Positions 26,588-35,279 of a DNA stretch of 64,000 bases are shown one piece after another. The notes below the pieces were generated by a model. It did not search any database. It saw nothing but the letters and a program-made list of their open reading frames with translations, and had not been told where the DNA came from. A program made the position numbers and the translations under genes. The stretch is from Rathayibacter sp. VKM Ac-2857 (GTDB taxonomy: Bacteria > Actinomycetota > Actinomycetes > Actinomycetales > Microbacteriaceae): the NCBI RefSeq assembly GCF_013205025.1, contig NZ_JABMLE010000002.1, positions 514,353 through 578,352 of the forward strand. Direction: 5' to 3'. Position 1 is the first letter of the stretch; the number at the start of each line of letters is the position of its first letter.

Positions 26588-27242
26588 GGGCCGCCTCCTC
26601 GTCGCGGCCGTCGCCGTCGTCGCCCTGCTCCTGGGCGCGGCGGGCGGGTACCTCTTCGGCGCCCTCGCCCCGTTCTCCTCCTCGGCCACCCCGTCGACGA
26701 CGAGCGCCGAGGCCGGCTTCGCCCGCGACATGCAGGTGCACCACCTCCAGGGCGCCGAGCTGGCGATGATCGCGCGCGACCGCAGCGCCGACGACGAGGT
26801 CCGCACCGTCTCGAAGGACATCCTGCTCACCCAGCAGCAGCAGGCCGGCCAGCTCTTCGGCTGGCTGAACTCCTGGGGCCTCCCGCAGGCGGCTCCCGAG
26901 CCGTCGATGACCTGGATGGGCCGGCCGACCCTCGCCGGCGCCGCCGACGAGCACTCCTCGATGGGCATGTCCACGGAGGAGGACGTCGTCCCGGAGAGCA
27001 TGCCCGGCCTCGCGACGCCCGAGCAGATCACCGAGCTCAGCACGCTGACCGGCCGCGACTTCGACCGCAGGTTCCTCGAACTGATGATCGCCCACCACCG
27101 CGGCGCGATCGACATGGCCGAGGCCCTGCTCGCCCGCAGCCGCGCCACGGTCGCCACCGACTTCGCCTCCTCCGTCGTGAAGGCACAGGAGGCCGAGATC
27201 TCCCTGATGGAGCAGATGCTCGAGGACCGCCCGGCCGCCTGA
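26568..27242 (+). CDS. DUF305 ferritin-like secreted/anchored protein
   Basis: A 224-residue protein with an N-terminal membrane anchor or signal (residues ~8-32). Two DUF305 helical repeats follow, each with the FxxxMxxHH-like motif: GFARDMQVHHLQGAELAMIA and RRFLELMIAHHRGAIDMAEAL. The His and Met residues may bind metal, copper being proposed for related proteins, but this is unproven. A Met-rich stretch (DEHSSMGMSTEE) lies between the repeats. ATG 26568 has GGAGG five bases upstream and is preferred over the longer frame. It is translated with the overlapping DUF3105 gene. Confidence 0.88.
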   Translation: MRPASSRGRLLVAAVAVVALLLGAAGGYLFGALAPFSSSATPSTTSAEAGFARDMQVHHLQGAELAMIARDRSADDEVRTVSKDILLTQQQQAGQLFGWLNSWGLPQAAPEPSMTWMGRPTLAGAADEHSSMGMSTEEDVVPESMPGLATPEQITELSTLTGRDFDRRFLELMIAHHRGAIDMAEALLARSRATVATDFASSVVKAQEAEISLMEQMLEDRPAA

Positions 27243-27263
27243 TCACGAATCTCTGTCGGGTCC

Positions 27264-27308
27264 GTCTCAGCAGTGAGACGAATCGGAGTAGTGTCTCAGT
27301 CATGAGAC
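27264..27308 (+). promoter_or_regulatory. Twin perfect palindromes at the XRE-AbiEi/Fic promoter
   Basis: Two identical inverted repeats GTCTCA-N4-TGAGAC lie at 27264-27279 and 27293-27308, centres 29 bp apart. The second covers the ATG (27302) of the XRE gene. TAGTGT at 27289 is a possible -10, which would put the transcript start almost at the ATG. There is no ribosome-binding site, so the mRNA is probably leaderless. The layout is that of an autorepressor operator pair. Confidence 0.75.
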
Positions 27309-28036
27309 TCAGCGAGCTGGAGACGGCGCAGAAGGAGCTCGGCTACTCCGTCGATCTCCTCGCCTCCCGCGCGGGTCTCTCGCGTGCCACCGGCTACCGG
27401 ATCCTCTCGGGGCAGACCGACCCGCGCCTCGACGACCTGCGGGAGCTCCTGCTCGCGGCGGGCCTCGATCTCGATCTGTCGGTCCGACCCCTCTCCGATC
27501 CGCACGCGGCGTCGGCCGCGCGGGCGATGCTCGGAGATCTCTCGGCGGACCGGGACGACGAGGAGATCGCGGCCTGGACCGCTCGGCTCACCCGGTACTC
27601 ACGCGGGGAGACGGCGCTCCTCCTCGGCGAGGCCGGTCGAGCGTCCGCGCCGCAGCACCGGCCGGGTGCGATCGCCCTCGCCGGCTCGCGCTGGAGCATG
27701 GACCGCCTCGCCTCCGCGGGGCACGCCTCCGAGAAGCCGTGGGCGCTCTCCGGATCAGCAGCCTTCGACGCGATGGGGTACGACCCGCAGGGCGTCTCGG
27801 TGCTCTGGACTCCGGACCCGCGCCGGGTCGCCCAGCTGCTCGCCGACACTCTGACGCCGACGACCACCGAGCACGCCGACGTCCTCGTGGTCCGCGCGCC
27901 CGCGGCACTGTTCCAGGGCGCGGTCGACGTGGAGGGACTCGTCCTGGTGTCACCGCTGCAGGCGGTGCTCGACGGCATCGGCCTCGGCGGCGACCTGGCG
28001 GCGATCGCCTCGGAGCTGGGACGGGAGTGGTCGTGA
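27302..28036 (+). CDS. XRE-family HTH protein with AbiEi-like C-terminal part
   Basis: A 244-residue protein. Residues ~4-60 form a Cro/C1-type helix-turn-helix (LASRAGLSRATGYRILSGQT). Residues ~120-240 resemble the C-terminal half of AbiEi-type antitoxins/regulators, ending VSPLQAVLDGIGLGG. It likely represses its own operon through the palindromes around its start codon. The stop overlaps the following Fic gene as GTGA. By analogy with antitoxin-toxin order it may be the antidote or regulator of the Fic protein; this is inference. The ATG start lacks a ribosome-binding site. Confidence 0.75.
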   Translation: MRLSELETAQKELGYSVDLLASRAGLSRATGYRILSGQTDPRLDDLRELLLAAGLDLDLSVRPLSDPHAASAARAMLGDLSADRDDEEIAAWTARLTRYSRGETALLLGEAGRASAPQHRPGAIALAGSRWSMDRLASAGHASEKPWALSGSAAFDAMGYDPQGVSVLWTPDPRRVAQLLADTLTPTTTEHADVLVVRAPAALFQGAVDVEGLVLVSPLQAVLDGIGLGGDLAAIASELGREWS

Positions 28037-28869
28037 CCGACGAGCAGGGACCCGGACCCGGCTACCGGCGTCGCCCGACCGGCGGACGGACCGAAGGACC
28101 GGCGGACCGCTCACTCCCCGCCGCGGACAGCGCCCTCCTGCGCGAGCGGACCGGCATCGTCTGGACCGCGTCCTCGATCGAGTGGCACCGCCTCGTGGCG
28201 ACCACCACCGAGCGCGCCCGCTTCCGCTTCCGCGCCTCGCTGCCCGACCTGATCTGGAACGCCGCGGCGCTCGAGGGCAACACCTTCACCCTCCCCGAGG
28301 TGCGGACCCTCCTCGAGGGCGTGACCGTCGGCGGCAAGCCGCTGGCCGACGAGGAGCAGGTCCTGGCGTTGAGCGAGGCCTACAGCGATCTGGACCAGCT
28401 GGTCGGCCGGAGCGCCTTCGCCCTCCGCAATGACGTGTCGGACGCCCTCCACACAACGGTCGCGGCGAAGGAGGCGATCGAGTCCGGCCACTTCCGCGGC
28501 GAGGGAGCCGTCTCCGGCGGCGGCAGCGTCCGCCTCGCCAACGGCGGCTTCGTGGCCGGGGTCGAGCACGGGCCCGAGGGCGGGGCACTGATCGAGCGCT
28601 TCGACTCTCTCGTCCGCTTCCTCGAGACCCTCCCCGACCCGCGCGAGCGCGCGGTGGCCTACTTCGCCGCCGCAACGCGCAGCCAGTTCTACTTCGACGG
28701 CAACAAGCGCACGGCGAGGCTGATGATGTCGGGAGTGCTGATGAGCGCCGGCGTGGACGCCGTCAACATCCCCTACAGCCGCCGCCTCGAGTTCAACCGG
28801 GCTCTCGACGAGCTGTTCGAGACGGACGACGCGACCGCCCTGATGCGCTTCGTCGTCGACTGCGCCTGA
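28033..28869 (+). CDS. Fic/DOC-family protein with non-canonical catalytic motif
   Basis: A 278-residue Fic-domain protein. Fic enzymes transfer AMP or other phosphate groups to target proteins through the motif HPFx(D/E)GNGRxxR. Here the motif reads Q218-F-Y-F-D222-G-N-K-R-T-A-R229: the catalytic His is Gln and the NKR part is Doc-like. An inhibitory-helix-like motif (S/T)xxxE(G/N) appears as AAALEGN with E81, the Ser/Thr replaced. The start GTG 28033 overlaps the XRE gene. The protein may be catalytically altered, use another chemistry, or be a pseudo-enzyme. Confidence 0.8.
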   Translation: MTDEQGPGPGYRRRPTGGRTEGPADRSLPAADSALLRERTGIVWTASSIEWHRLVATTTERARFRFRASLPDLIWNAAALEGNTFTLPEVRTLLEGVTVGGKPLADEEQVLALSEAYSDLDQLVGRSAFALRNDVSDALHTTVAAKEAIESGHFRGEGAVSGGGSVRLANGGFVAGVEHGPEGGALIERFDSLVRFLETLPDPRERAVAYFAAATRSQFYFDGNKRTARLMMSGVLMSAGVDAVNIPYSRRLEFNRALDELFETDDATALMRFVVDCA

Positions 28870-28901
28870 ACCGGACACCGGCCTCGCGGCCGACGGCGTC
28901 G

Positions 28902-30788
28902 TCAGGAGCTGAGGGCCGTCTCGACCTGCTGGGCGTAGAGGGAGGCGTAGAGGCCGCGGCGCTCCAGCAGCTCGAGGTGGGTGCCCGATTCGACGATGCG
29001 TCCACCGTCGACGACGTGGATGACGTCGGCCGAGACGACCGTCGAGAGGCGGTGCGCGATCGCGATGGTGGTGCGGCCGCGGGCGGCGTCGTCGAGGGCG
29101 GTCTGCACGATCCGCTCCGAGACGGTGTCCAGCGCGCTGGTCGCCTCGTCGAGGATGAGCACGGCCGGGTCCTTCAGCAGCACGCGCGCGATCGCGAGGC
29201 GCTGCTTCTCGCCGCCGGAGAGCCGGTAGCCGCGCTCGCCGACGAGGGTGTCGTAGCCGTCGGGGAAGGACGCGATCGTGTCGTGGATGTTCGCGGACCG
29301 CGCGGCCGCCTCCAGCTCCTCCTGCGTCGCGTCGGGGCGGGCGTAGCGGAGATTGTCGGCGATCGTCGCGTGGAAGAGGTAGGTCTCCTGGCTGACGATG
29401 CCGATGTGCGAGACGAGCGACTCCTGACGGAGCTCGCGGACGTCCGTGCCGGCGAAGCGGACGGAGCCGCCGCTGACGTCGTAGAGGCGGGGCACCAGGT
29501 ACGAGATCGTCGTCTTGCCCGCGCCGGAGGGCCCGACGAAGGCGACGAACTGGCCCGGCGCGATCGAGACCGAGACGCGGTCGAGGGTCGGCCGGACGTC
29601 GTCGGTCTGGTCGGGGTAGCGGAAGACGACCTCGTCCAGCTCGACGCGGCCGAGCTCGCCGTCGACGTCGCGGGCGCCCGCGCGGTCGGCGATCGCGGGC
29701 CGCAGGTCGAGGTACTCGAAGATGCGGGCGAAGAGGGCACCCGCGGTCTGCAGGTCGAGTGCGACCCGCATCAGGCCGAGCAGCGGCCACATCAGCCGCG
29801 CCTGCACGGTCGTGAAGGCGACGACGGTCCCGGCGGTCACGGTCGTCCCGCCGAGGATCAGCCACGCGGCGACGAGGTAGACGACCACGGGGATCACCGA
29901 GAGGAAGATCTGCACGGTCGCGAAGAACCACTGCCCGGACATCTGCTGGCGGACCTGGAGCTCGATCTGCCGGCCGTTCTCGTCGGCGTAGCGGGTGACC
30001 TCCGACTCCTGGCGGCCGAAGCTCTTGGCGAGCAGGATGCCGGAGACGCTCAGCGTCTCCTGCGTGATCGCCGTCATCTCGGACAGCGACTCCTGCGTCT
30101 TGGTGGCGATCCGGGCGCGGACCTGGCCGACCCGGCGCTGCGCGATCACGAGCACCGGAGTGAGCACCACCGCGACGATCGTCATCTGCCAGGAGAGCAG
30201 GAGCATCGCGACGACGGCCGCGATCACGGTGACGGTGTTGCCGAGGACGCTCGAGACGGTGTTGGTGAGGACGCTGGCCACGCCGCCGACATCGTTCGCG
30301 AGGCGCGACTGGATCACGCCGGTGCGGGTGCGGGTGAAGAAGCCGAGCTCCATCGCCTGGAGGTGGCGGAACAGCCGGATGCGCAGCTCGCCCATCACGC
30401 TGTTGCCGACGGTGGCGGTGAGGAAGGTCTGCCAGACGCCGAGCACCGCGGAGACCACCCAGATCAGCACCATCACGCCGACGAGCTCGAGCAGGACGGG
30501 GAAGTTCGGACGGCCGCTCTCGGGGAACAGCCCGCGGTCGAAGGCGAGCTGGGTGAGCAGCGGCGGCACGACGGTGAGCGCGGCGCCGACGAGCACGAGG
30601 GCGACGGTGAGCATCAGCTTGGTGCGGTGAGCGCGGAAGAGCGAGGCGATCCGCGAGAAGAGGTGGTCGATCCTCGGGGCGTCGGAGTTCTTCCGCCGCT
30701 GGGCGTCGGGGTCGCTGCTGGAGATCTTGCCGCGCACCGCACCGGCGCGCATCCCGCCGCCGCTCGCGACGTCACCCATCCTGCTCAT
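28902..30788 (-). CDS. ABC exporter, fused permease and ATPase (ABCB type)
   Basis: A 628-residue half-transporter: about six membrane segments (residues ~55-340) and a nucleotide-binding domain (~385-625). Walker A is GPSGAGKTT, the signature LSGGEKQR, Walker B VLILDEATSALD and the switch His is in AIAHRLSTV. It would act as a homodimeric exporter of lipids, drugs or peptides; substrate not deducible. The start ATG 30788 is used, and ATG 30779 is possible. It is transcribed toward the Fic gene, with the two 3' ends 32 bp apart. Confidence 0.92.
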   Translation of the reverse strand: MSRMGDVASGGGMRAGAVRGKISSSDPDAQRRKNSDAPRIDHLFSRIASLFRAHRTKLMLTVALVLVGAALTVVPPLLTQLAFDRGLFPESGRPNFPVLLELVGVMVLIWVVSAVLGVWQTFLTATVGNSVMGELRIRLFRHLQAMELGFFTRTRTGVIQSRLANDVGGVASVLTNTVSSVLGNTVTVIAAVVAMLLLSWQMTIVAVVLTPVLVIAQRRVGQVRARIATKTQESLSEMTAITQETLSVSGILLAKSFGRQESEVTRYADENGRQIELQVRQQMSGQWFFATVQIFLSVIPVVVYLVAAWLILGGTTVTAGTVVAFTTVQARLMWPLLGLMRVALDLQTAGALFARIFEYLDLRPAIADRAGARDVDGELGRVELDEVVFRYPDQTDDVRPTLDRVSVSIAPGQFVAFVGPSGAGKTTISYLVPRLYDVSGGSVRFAGTDVRELRQESLVSHIGIVSQETYLFHATIADNLRYARPDATQEELEAAARSANIHDTIASFPDGYDTLVGERGYRLSGGEKQRLAIARVLLKDPAVLILDEATSALDTVSERIVQTALDDAARGRTTIAIAHRLSTVVSADVIHVVDGGRIVESGTHLELLERRGLYASLYAQQVETALSS

Positions 30789-31266
30789 CGCTCGACCATA
30801 ACCCCGGCCGCCGACACCGCCCGCGGCTTCCGCCCACGGCGAAGATGTGCTCAGCGGCGCGCGCTCGGCGGCTGCCCGGCCGGCCATGACGGGCCGCCTT
30901 CCGCGGACTCCGCTCACCGGGTCTCGATACGCCGCGTCCCGCGGCTACTCGACCAGCATGGAAGGCGTGCGGTCCGGCTGACCGCAGACCTGCTGCCGGA
31001 TCATGCTGGTCGAGTAGCCGCCGCCGGCGGCGCATCGAGACCCGGAGGCAGCCGCGCAGCGCCCACAGCATGCTGGTCGAGTAGCCCCGCAGGGGCGTAT
31101 CGAGACCCGCCGTCACCAGCACGGCGGGTCTGCAGACTCGCGTTCTGACGCTGGTGGATCTCGATACGCCCGCTTCGCGGGCTACTCGATCAACATGAGC
31201 GGCCCGCGATGCGGGCTACTCGATCAGCATGGGGGCACCCCCGTACCGACGAGCCAGGGAACGACA
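30789..31266. repeat. Cluster of REP-like palindromic elements
   Basis: The gap before the exporter gene holds several elements of the GTCGAGTAGCCC family. Single halves are at 30921-30960 and 31002-31045, a complete inverted pair at 31069-31198, and a partial half at 31201-31231. The full pair starts CATGCTGGTCGAGTAG and ends CTACTCGATCAACATG. The exporter promoter must lie at the left end (about 30789-30900). No gene was found. Confidence 0.8.
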
Positions 31267-31304
31267 GAAGGCCCGGGCGCTGCGTGAGCAGGACCCGGGC
31301 CTTC
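31267..31304 (-). terminator. Terminator of the sugar ABC importer operon
   Basis: GAAGGCCCGGG (31267-31277) pairs perfectly with CCCGGGCCTTC (31294-31304). It lies 11 bp after the stop of the last permease gene on the minus strand and is followed by a short T-rich stretch (TGTCGTTC). Confidence 0.8.
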
Positions 31305-31314
31305 CGTGAGAGCG

Positions 31315-32298
31315 TCAGCCCTTGGTCGCGCCGGCGAGCAGGCCGCGGACGAAGAAGCGCTGGAGGGCGAAGAACACGATCAGCGGGACGATGATCGAGA
31401 TGAACGCGCCGGCCGTGAGGAGCTCCCACGACTGGCCGTACGAGCCCGACAGATCCTGCAGCGCCTTCGTGATCGGCAAGCCCTGCCCGGAGGTGAAGAC
31501 CGTCGCGACCAGCAGGTCGTTCCAGACCCAGAGGAACTGGAAGATGCCGAACGAGGCGATCGCCGGGACGGACAGCGGCAGCACGATGCGGAAGAAGATC
31601 TGGCCGTGGCCGGCTCCGTCCACGCGGGCCGCCTCGATGACCTCGCCGGGGATCTCCGAGATGAAGTTGTGCAGCATGAAGATCGCCAGCGGGAGCGCGA
31701 AGATCGTGTGCGCGATCCACACCTTCGCGTACGAGCCGTCCAACCCGTTCACCCCGAGTCCGGGAAGGATGTAGAGGTTGCCGATGCGCAGGCCGTCCGA
31801 GAACAGCTGCAGCAGCGGCACGAGGGCCATCTGGATCGGCACGATCTGCAGCGAGAACACGAGCACGAAGAGCGTGTTGCGGCCCTTGAAGTCGATCCAC
31901 GCGAACGCGTAGGCCGCGAGGCTGGCGATCGTGATCGGGATCAGCGCCGCCGGCAGCGTGATGACCAGCGAGTTCACGAACGCCTTGCCCAGGGTCAGGC
32001 TGTCGCCGGAGTTGAGCGCGTTCGCGTAGTTGTCGAGGGTGAAGCCGGGGTTGGCGAAGATCGTCCACCAGCCGGTCGTCTTGATGTCGTTCGCGGGACG
32101 GAACGAGGAGATGAACAGCCCGAGGGTCGGGATGGTCCAGATCGCCGCGATGATCGCGGCCGCGAGGGTCGCTCCGCGCGAGGTGGTCGCCTTGCGGACC
32201 TTGCCGCTGGCCGCCTCGATCTTCGACTCGCCGCGGGCGAGCGCGCGCTCGGTGCTGCGGTCGACCGGAACCTGGATCGGAGTGGGCGTGACGCTCAT
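31315..32298 (-). CDS. Carbohydrate ABC transporter permease (MalG/AglG type)
   Basis: A 327-residue inner-membrane permease. After a cytoplasmic ~45-residue N-terminus come about six membrane segments. The ATPase-contact EAA loop is visible as EVIEAARVDGAGHGQIFFRIVLP. It pairs with the upstream permease to carry a sugar delivered by the binding protein. Its ATG overlaps the upstream stop as ATGA. It resembles alpha-glucoside transporters (Agl), but specificity is inference. No ATPase gene lies in the operon; a shared MsiK-type ATPase elsewhere is usual in Actinobacteria. Confidence 0.9.
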   Translation of the reverse strand: MSVTPTPIQVPVDRSTERALARGESKIEAASGKVRKATTSRGATLAAAIIAAIWTIPTLGLFISSFRPANDIKTTGWWTIFANPGFTLDNYANALNSGDSLTLGKAFVNSLVITLPAALIPITIASLAAYAFAWIDFKGRNTLFVLVFSLQIVPIQMALVPLLQLFSDGLRIGNLYILPGLGVNGLDGSYAKVWIAHTIFALPLAIFMLHNFISEIPGEVIEAARVDGAGHGQIFFRIVLPLSVPAIASFGIFQFLWVWNDLLVATVFTSGQGLPITKALQDLSGSYGQSWELLTAGAFISIIVPLIVFFALQRFFVRGLLAGATKG

Positions 32299-33434
32299 CG
32301 GATCTCCCTCTGCTTGGCGAGCTGGCGGGCGTTGTAGACGACGATCGGGAGCACGAGCAGGAACAGGATGACCGCGAGGGCCGCGCTGTAGCCGCTGCGG
32401 GCGCCGAGCTGGAACTGGCGGACCATCTCGAAGGCGAGGACGGTGGTGTCGGAGCGACCGCCGGTCATCGCCGAGACGATGTCGAAGACCTTCAGCGACG
32501 CGATCGAGATCGTGGTCAGCACGACCACGATCGAGGAGCGGATCCCCGGGACGACGACGTTCCAGAACGACTGCCAGGCGTTGGTGCCGTCGAGCGACGC
32601 CGCCTCCAGCTGCTCGGAGGGCACGCCCTTGATGGCGGCCGAGAGGACCGTCATCGCGAAGCCGGCCTGGGTCCAGATCAGCACGACGACCAGGAACAGC
32701 GTGTTCCACGGCTCGAGACCCAGCCAGTCGACGGGAGAGCCGCCGAACGCGGTGAGGATGCCGTTGAGGACACCGATCTGCTCGCCCTGGCGGGTGTCGT
32801 AGAAGAACTTGAAGATGATCGACGCGCCGACGAACGAGATCGCCATCGGCATGAAGACCAGCAGCTTGAAGAACTTCTCGCCGCGGCTCTTGTCGATGAA
32901 GACCGCGTAGGCGAGGCCGATCGCAGTGGCGGTGATCGGGGCGAGGAGCACCCAGACCACGGTGTTGAGGAAGGCGGTGACGCCGTCCGGGCTGGTGAAG
33001 ACCCAGATGAAGTTGTCGAGGCCGGCGAATCCGGAGCCGTCGTTCTTCACGAAGGCGTTCAGCGCCGTCGTGATCGTCGGGTAGATCAGGCCGATCAGGA
33101 TGAAGAAGGCGGCCGGAGCCATGAACGCGATCAGCTGCAGTCCGTAGCCCGCGCCTTTGCGGGACCGGAAGTCGAGCAGGAAGAGGATGCCGCCGAGGAC
33201 GGCCGCGACGACCGCGACCCACATGACGGAGTTGTACAGGCCGAACGCGAGGAGGAGGACCACCGGGAGGAGGACGGTGATGGCGAGACGGAGGACCGTG
33301 TAGCCGGTGCCGCGCCGCGGGGCGATCTCGACGAAGAAGAGGATGATCGCGACGACCGCCGCGAACGCCAGAAGGATGATGGGGATCTGCGCGAGCGGGG
33401 GGATGCTCGCCAGCCACTGGAAGAAGCCGGACAT
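32295..33434 (-). CDS. Carbohydrate ABC transporter permease (MalF/AglF type)
   Basis: A 379-residue permease, longer than usual because three additional hydrophobic segments precede the core (residues ~15-110). The core has the EAA loop EQLEAASLDGTNAWQSFWNVVVP. It forms the translocation pore with the downstream MalG-type protein. It is second in the SBP-permease-permease operon, 130 bp after the binding-protein stop, with a strong hairpin in that gap. The extra N-terminal membrane region is like that of AglF-type permeases. Confidence 0.9.
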   Translation of the reverse strand: MSGFFQWLASIPPLAQIPIILLAFAAVVAIILFFVEIAPRRGTGYTVLRLAITVLLPVVLLLAFGLYNSVMWVAVVAAVLGGILFLLDFRSRKGAGYGLQLIAFMAPAAFFILIGLIYPTITTALNAFVKNDGSGFAGLDNFIWVFTSPDGVTAFLNTVVWVLLAPITATAIGLAYAVFIDKSRGEKFFKLLVFMPMAISFVGASIIFKFFYDTRQGEQIGVLNGILTAFGGSPVDWLGLEPWNTLFLVVVLIWTQAGFAMTVLSAAIKGVPSEQLEAASLDGTNAWQSFWNVVVPGIRSSIVVVLTTISIASLKVFDIVSAMTGGRSDTTVLAFEMVRQFQLGARSGYSAALAVILFLLVLPIVVYNARQLAKQREIR

Positions 33435-33521
33435 GGACGCCCTTTCGAGTGCGACTCTGAACTCTGGTGAGGCCCGGTCCGGCCGGACCGCGGGTGCGAT
33501 CCGGCCGGACGGGCATCGGTC

Positions 33522-33553
33522 GAGGGCCGCCGCTCCGAGAAGCGGCGGCCCTC
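33522..33553 (-). terminator. Intercistronic hairpin between binding protein and permease genes
   Basis: GAGGGCCGCCGCT (33522-33534) pairs fully with AGCGGCGGCCCTC (33541-33553) around a 6-nt loop. It begins 10 bp after the binding-protein stop. Such hairpins in sugar ABC operons keep the binding-protein mRNA more abundant than the permease mRNA; that role is inferred here. Confidence 0.7.
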
Positions 33554-33563
33554 CACCTGACTG

Positions 33564-34907
33564 CTAGGAGGTGTAGCCGGCCTGGATCTCCTCGAGGACC
33601 TGATCGGTGCTCGAGCCGTCGATCCAGTCGACCATGCCCTTCCAGAAGCTGTCAGCACCGACGGACTTCGGCATGAGGTCCGAGCCGTCGAAGCGGAACG
33701 TGGTGTCCGGGTCCTGGAGGATGCCGATGGAGTCCTTCAGGATGTCGCTGCCGGCGTTGGCGGCGTCGAGGCCCGTGTTGGCCGAGATGACTCCGCCGAG
33801 CTTGACGCGGCTGTTGGCCCAGTCGGCGCTGGCCAGGTACTCCTGGACCTTCGCGGTGTCCTCGTCGTTCGAGAACGCGGCGACCATCTCGCCACCACCG
33901 GTGACGGCCTGGGCGTCGTCGGCGCTGGCCGGCGGGGTGAGGAAGGCCCACACGTCGCCGTCCTCGGCCACGTTGGCGCCGGCCGAGATCAGGAAGCCCT
34001 CGAAGAACGAGGCCTGGTGGGTCAGTGCGCAGGTGCCGTTGGCGACGTTCTGCGCGACATCGCCGAAGGCGGTCGAGTTGATCGAGGAGACGTCGCCGTA
34101 GCCGGCGTTGACCAGCGTCGGGTCGAGGAGGATCGAGCCGACCTTGTCGAAGGCCGCCTTGATCTCGGGGTCGGTGAACGGGGTGTCGCCCGCGACCCAG
34201 GAGTCGTAGACGTCGGGGCCGGCCTCGCGGAGGACGGCGTCCTCGATCCAGTCGGTGCCCGGCCAGCCGGATGCCTCACCGGAGTTGAAGCCCGCGCACC
34301 AGGACGGTCCGCCGGTCTTCTCGGCGATGGTCTTGCCCAGCGCCTCCATCTCGTCCCAGGTGGTGGGAACGGAGACGCCCCACTCCTTGAACTTCGCCGG
34401 CGAGTACCAGATGTAGCCCTTGACGGACGCCATCAGCGGCGCGCCGTACTGGGTGCCATCGACCTGGCCGTACTTCTGCCAGTCCTCGGACCAGTTGTTC
34501 TGGACGTTCGTCAGGGCGCCCTCGGGCAGCTCCTGGACCTTGCCCGAGGCGACGGTGTCGGCGAGCAGACCCGGCTGCGGGAAGATCGCGAGGTCCGGTG
34601 TGTCGCCACCCTGGACCTTGATGCCGATCTGCTTCTCGAACTCCTTGTCGCCGGTGTACTTGATGTCGATGCCCGACTCCTTCTCCCAGTCCGCCCAGGA
34701 CTGCTCGAGAAGGGTGGCCTCGTCGCCGTTGATGGTGCCGTAGACGTTGACGACGCCGTCAGCGGTGCCGACAGTGCCGGCGGAGCTGCCGCCGCCGGCG
34801 TTGGGGTCGTTCGGGTCGCTGCTGCTCGAGCAGCCGGCGAGGGCGATCCCGGCCGCTGCGAGAACGGCGACGGGAAGGGTGATACGGCGGTGCAGGGATG
34901 ACCGCAT
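33564..34907 (-). CDS. Sugar ABC transporter substrate-binding lipoprotein
   Basis: A 447-residue extracellular solute-binding protein (family 1, AglE-like). A lipoprotein signal peptide ends in the lipobox LAGC with C26, then a Ser/Asp/Gly-rich linker. The mature part has LEQSWADWEKESGIDIKYTG, GDTPDLAIFPQPGLLAD and ASVKGYIWYSPAKFKEWGV. Aromatic residues such as WCAGFNSGEASGWPGTDW suggest a sugar pocket. It is first gene of the importer operon, divergent from the LacI regulator. Start ATG 34907 is followed directly by basic residues, and AGGAGGAA precedes it. Confidence 0.92.
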   Translation of the reverse strand: MRSSLHRRITLPVAVLAAAGIALAGCSSSSDPNDPNAGGGSSAGTVGTADGVVNVYGTINGDEATLLEQSWADWEKESGIDIKYTGDKEFEKQIGIKVQGGDTPDLAIFPQPGLLADTVASGKVQELPEGALTNVQNNWSEDWQKYGQVDGTQYGAPLMASVKGYIWYSPAKFKEWGVSVPTTWDEMEALGKTIAEKTGGPSWCAGFNSGEASGWPGTDWIEDAVLREAGPDVYDSWVAGDTPFTDPEIKAAFDKVGSILLDPTLVNAGYGDVSSINSTAFGDVAQNVANGTCALTHQASFFEGFLISAGANVAEDGDVWAFLTPPASADDAQAVTGGGEMVAAFSNDEDTAKVQEYLASADWANSRVKLGGVISANTGLDAANAGSDILKDSIGILQDPDTTFRFDGSDLMPKSVGADSFWKGMVDWIDGSSTDQVLEEIQAGYTS

Positions 34908-35279
34908 GGTTCCTCCTCATTGAGTGGTGGTTCAGCCGAGGGCCGGTGCCGTCCGGCGGGCCGGCGGGCTGAGGCGACTCGAAGCAGGTGCTGCGACGAC
35001 TCGGATGCTGTTGGTGGTTCCGTGCGAAGACTCTCCGAGCGGAACACCGGGTTCGTGTGGGCTCGGGCCTCCACGGAGGGAAACCTTTCCACAAGTTCGA
35101 TGAAAGCACAACGGCGCCGATAGAGCGCTCTCTGAGATAACGATCCGGCGACGAACCGCGGGAAATCGGGCCGACCGCCACGGGAGATCGATCTCGACGC
35201 TCCCGGTCGCGTCGCGCCCGGGGTATAACTTTCTGGAACCGTTTCCAGCATCGACGCCGGACGGACCGGGAGGAACGCC
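34908..35279. promoter_or_regulatory. Divergent regulatory region between sugar importer and LacI gene
   Basis: This 372-bp gap contains no gene. Two LacI-type palindromes are visible: GGAAACCTTTCC (35079-35090), about 170 bp before the importer start, and CTGGAACCGTTTCCAG (35233-35248), 32 bp before the regulator's GTG. The arms GGAAA/TTTCC are shared. The simplest reading is that the regulator represses both the importer and itself. Promoter boxes were not fixed. Confidence 0.7.

Noticed and set aside
31002-31231. CRISPR-like array from repeated GTCGAGTAGCCC units
   Set aside because: Units are palindromic inverted pairs with irregular spacing and no constant repeat/unique spacer pattern; no cas gene is nearby.
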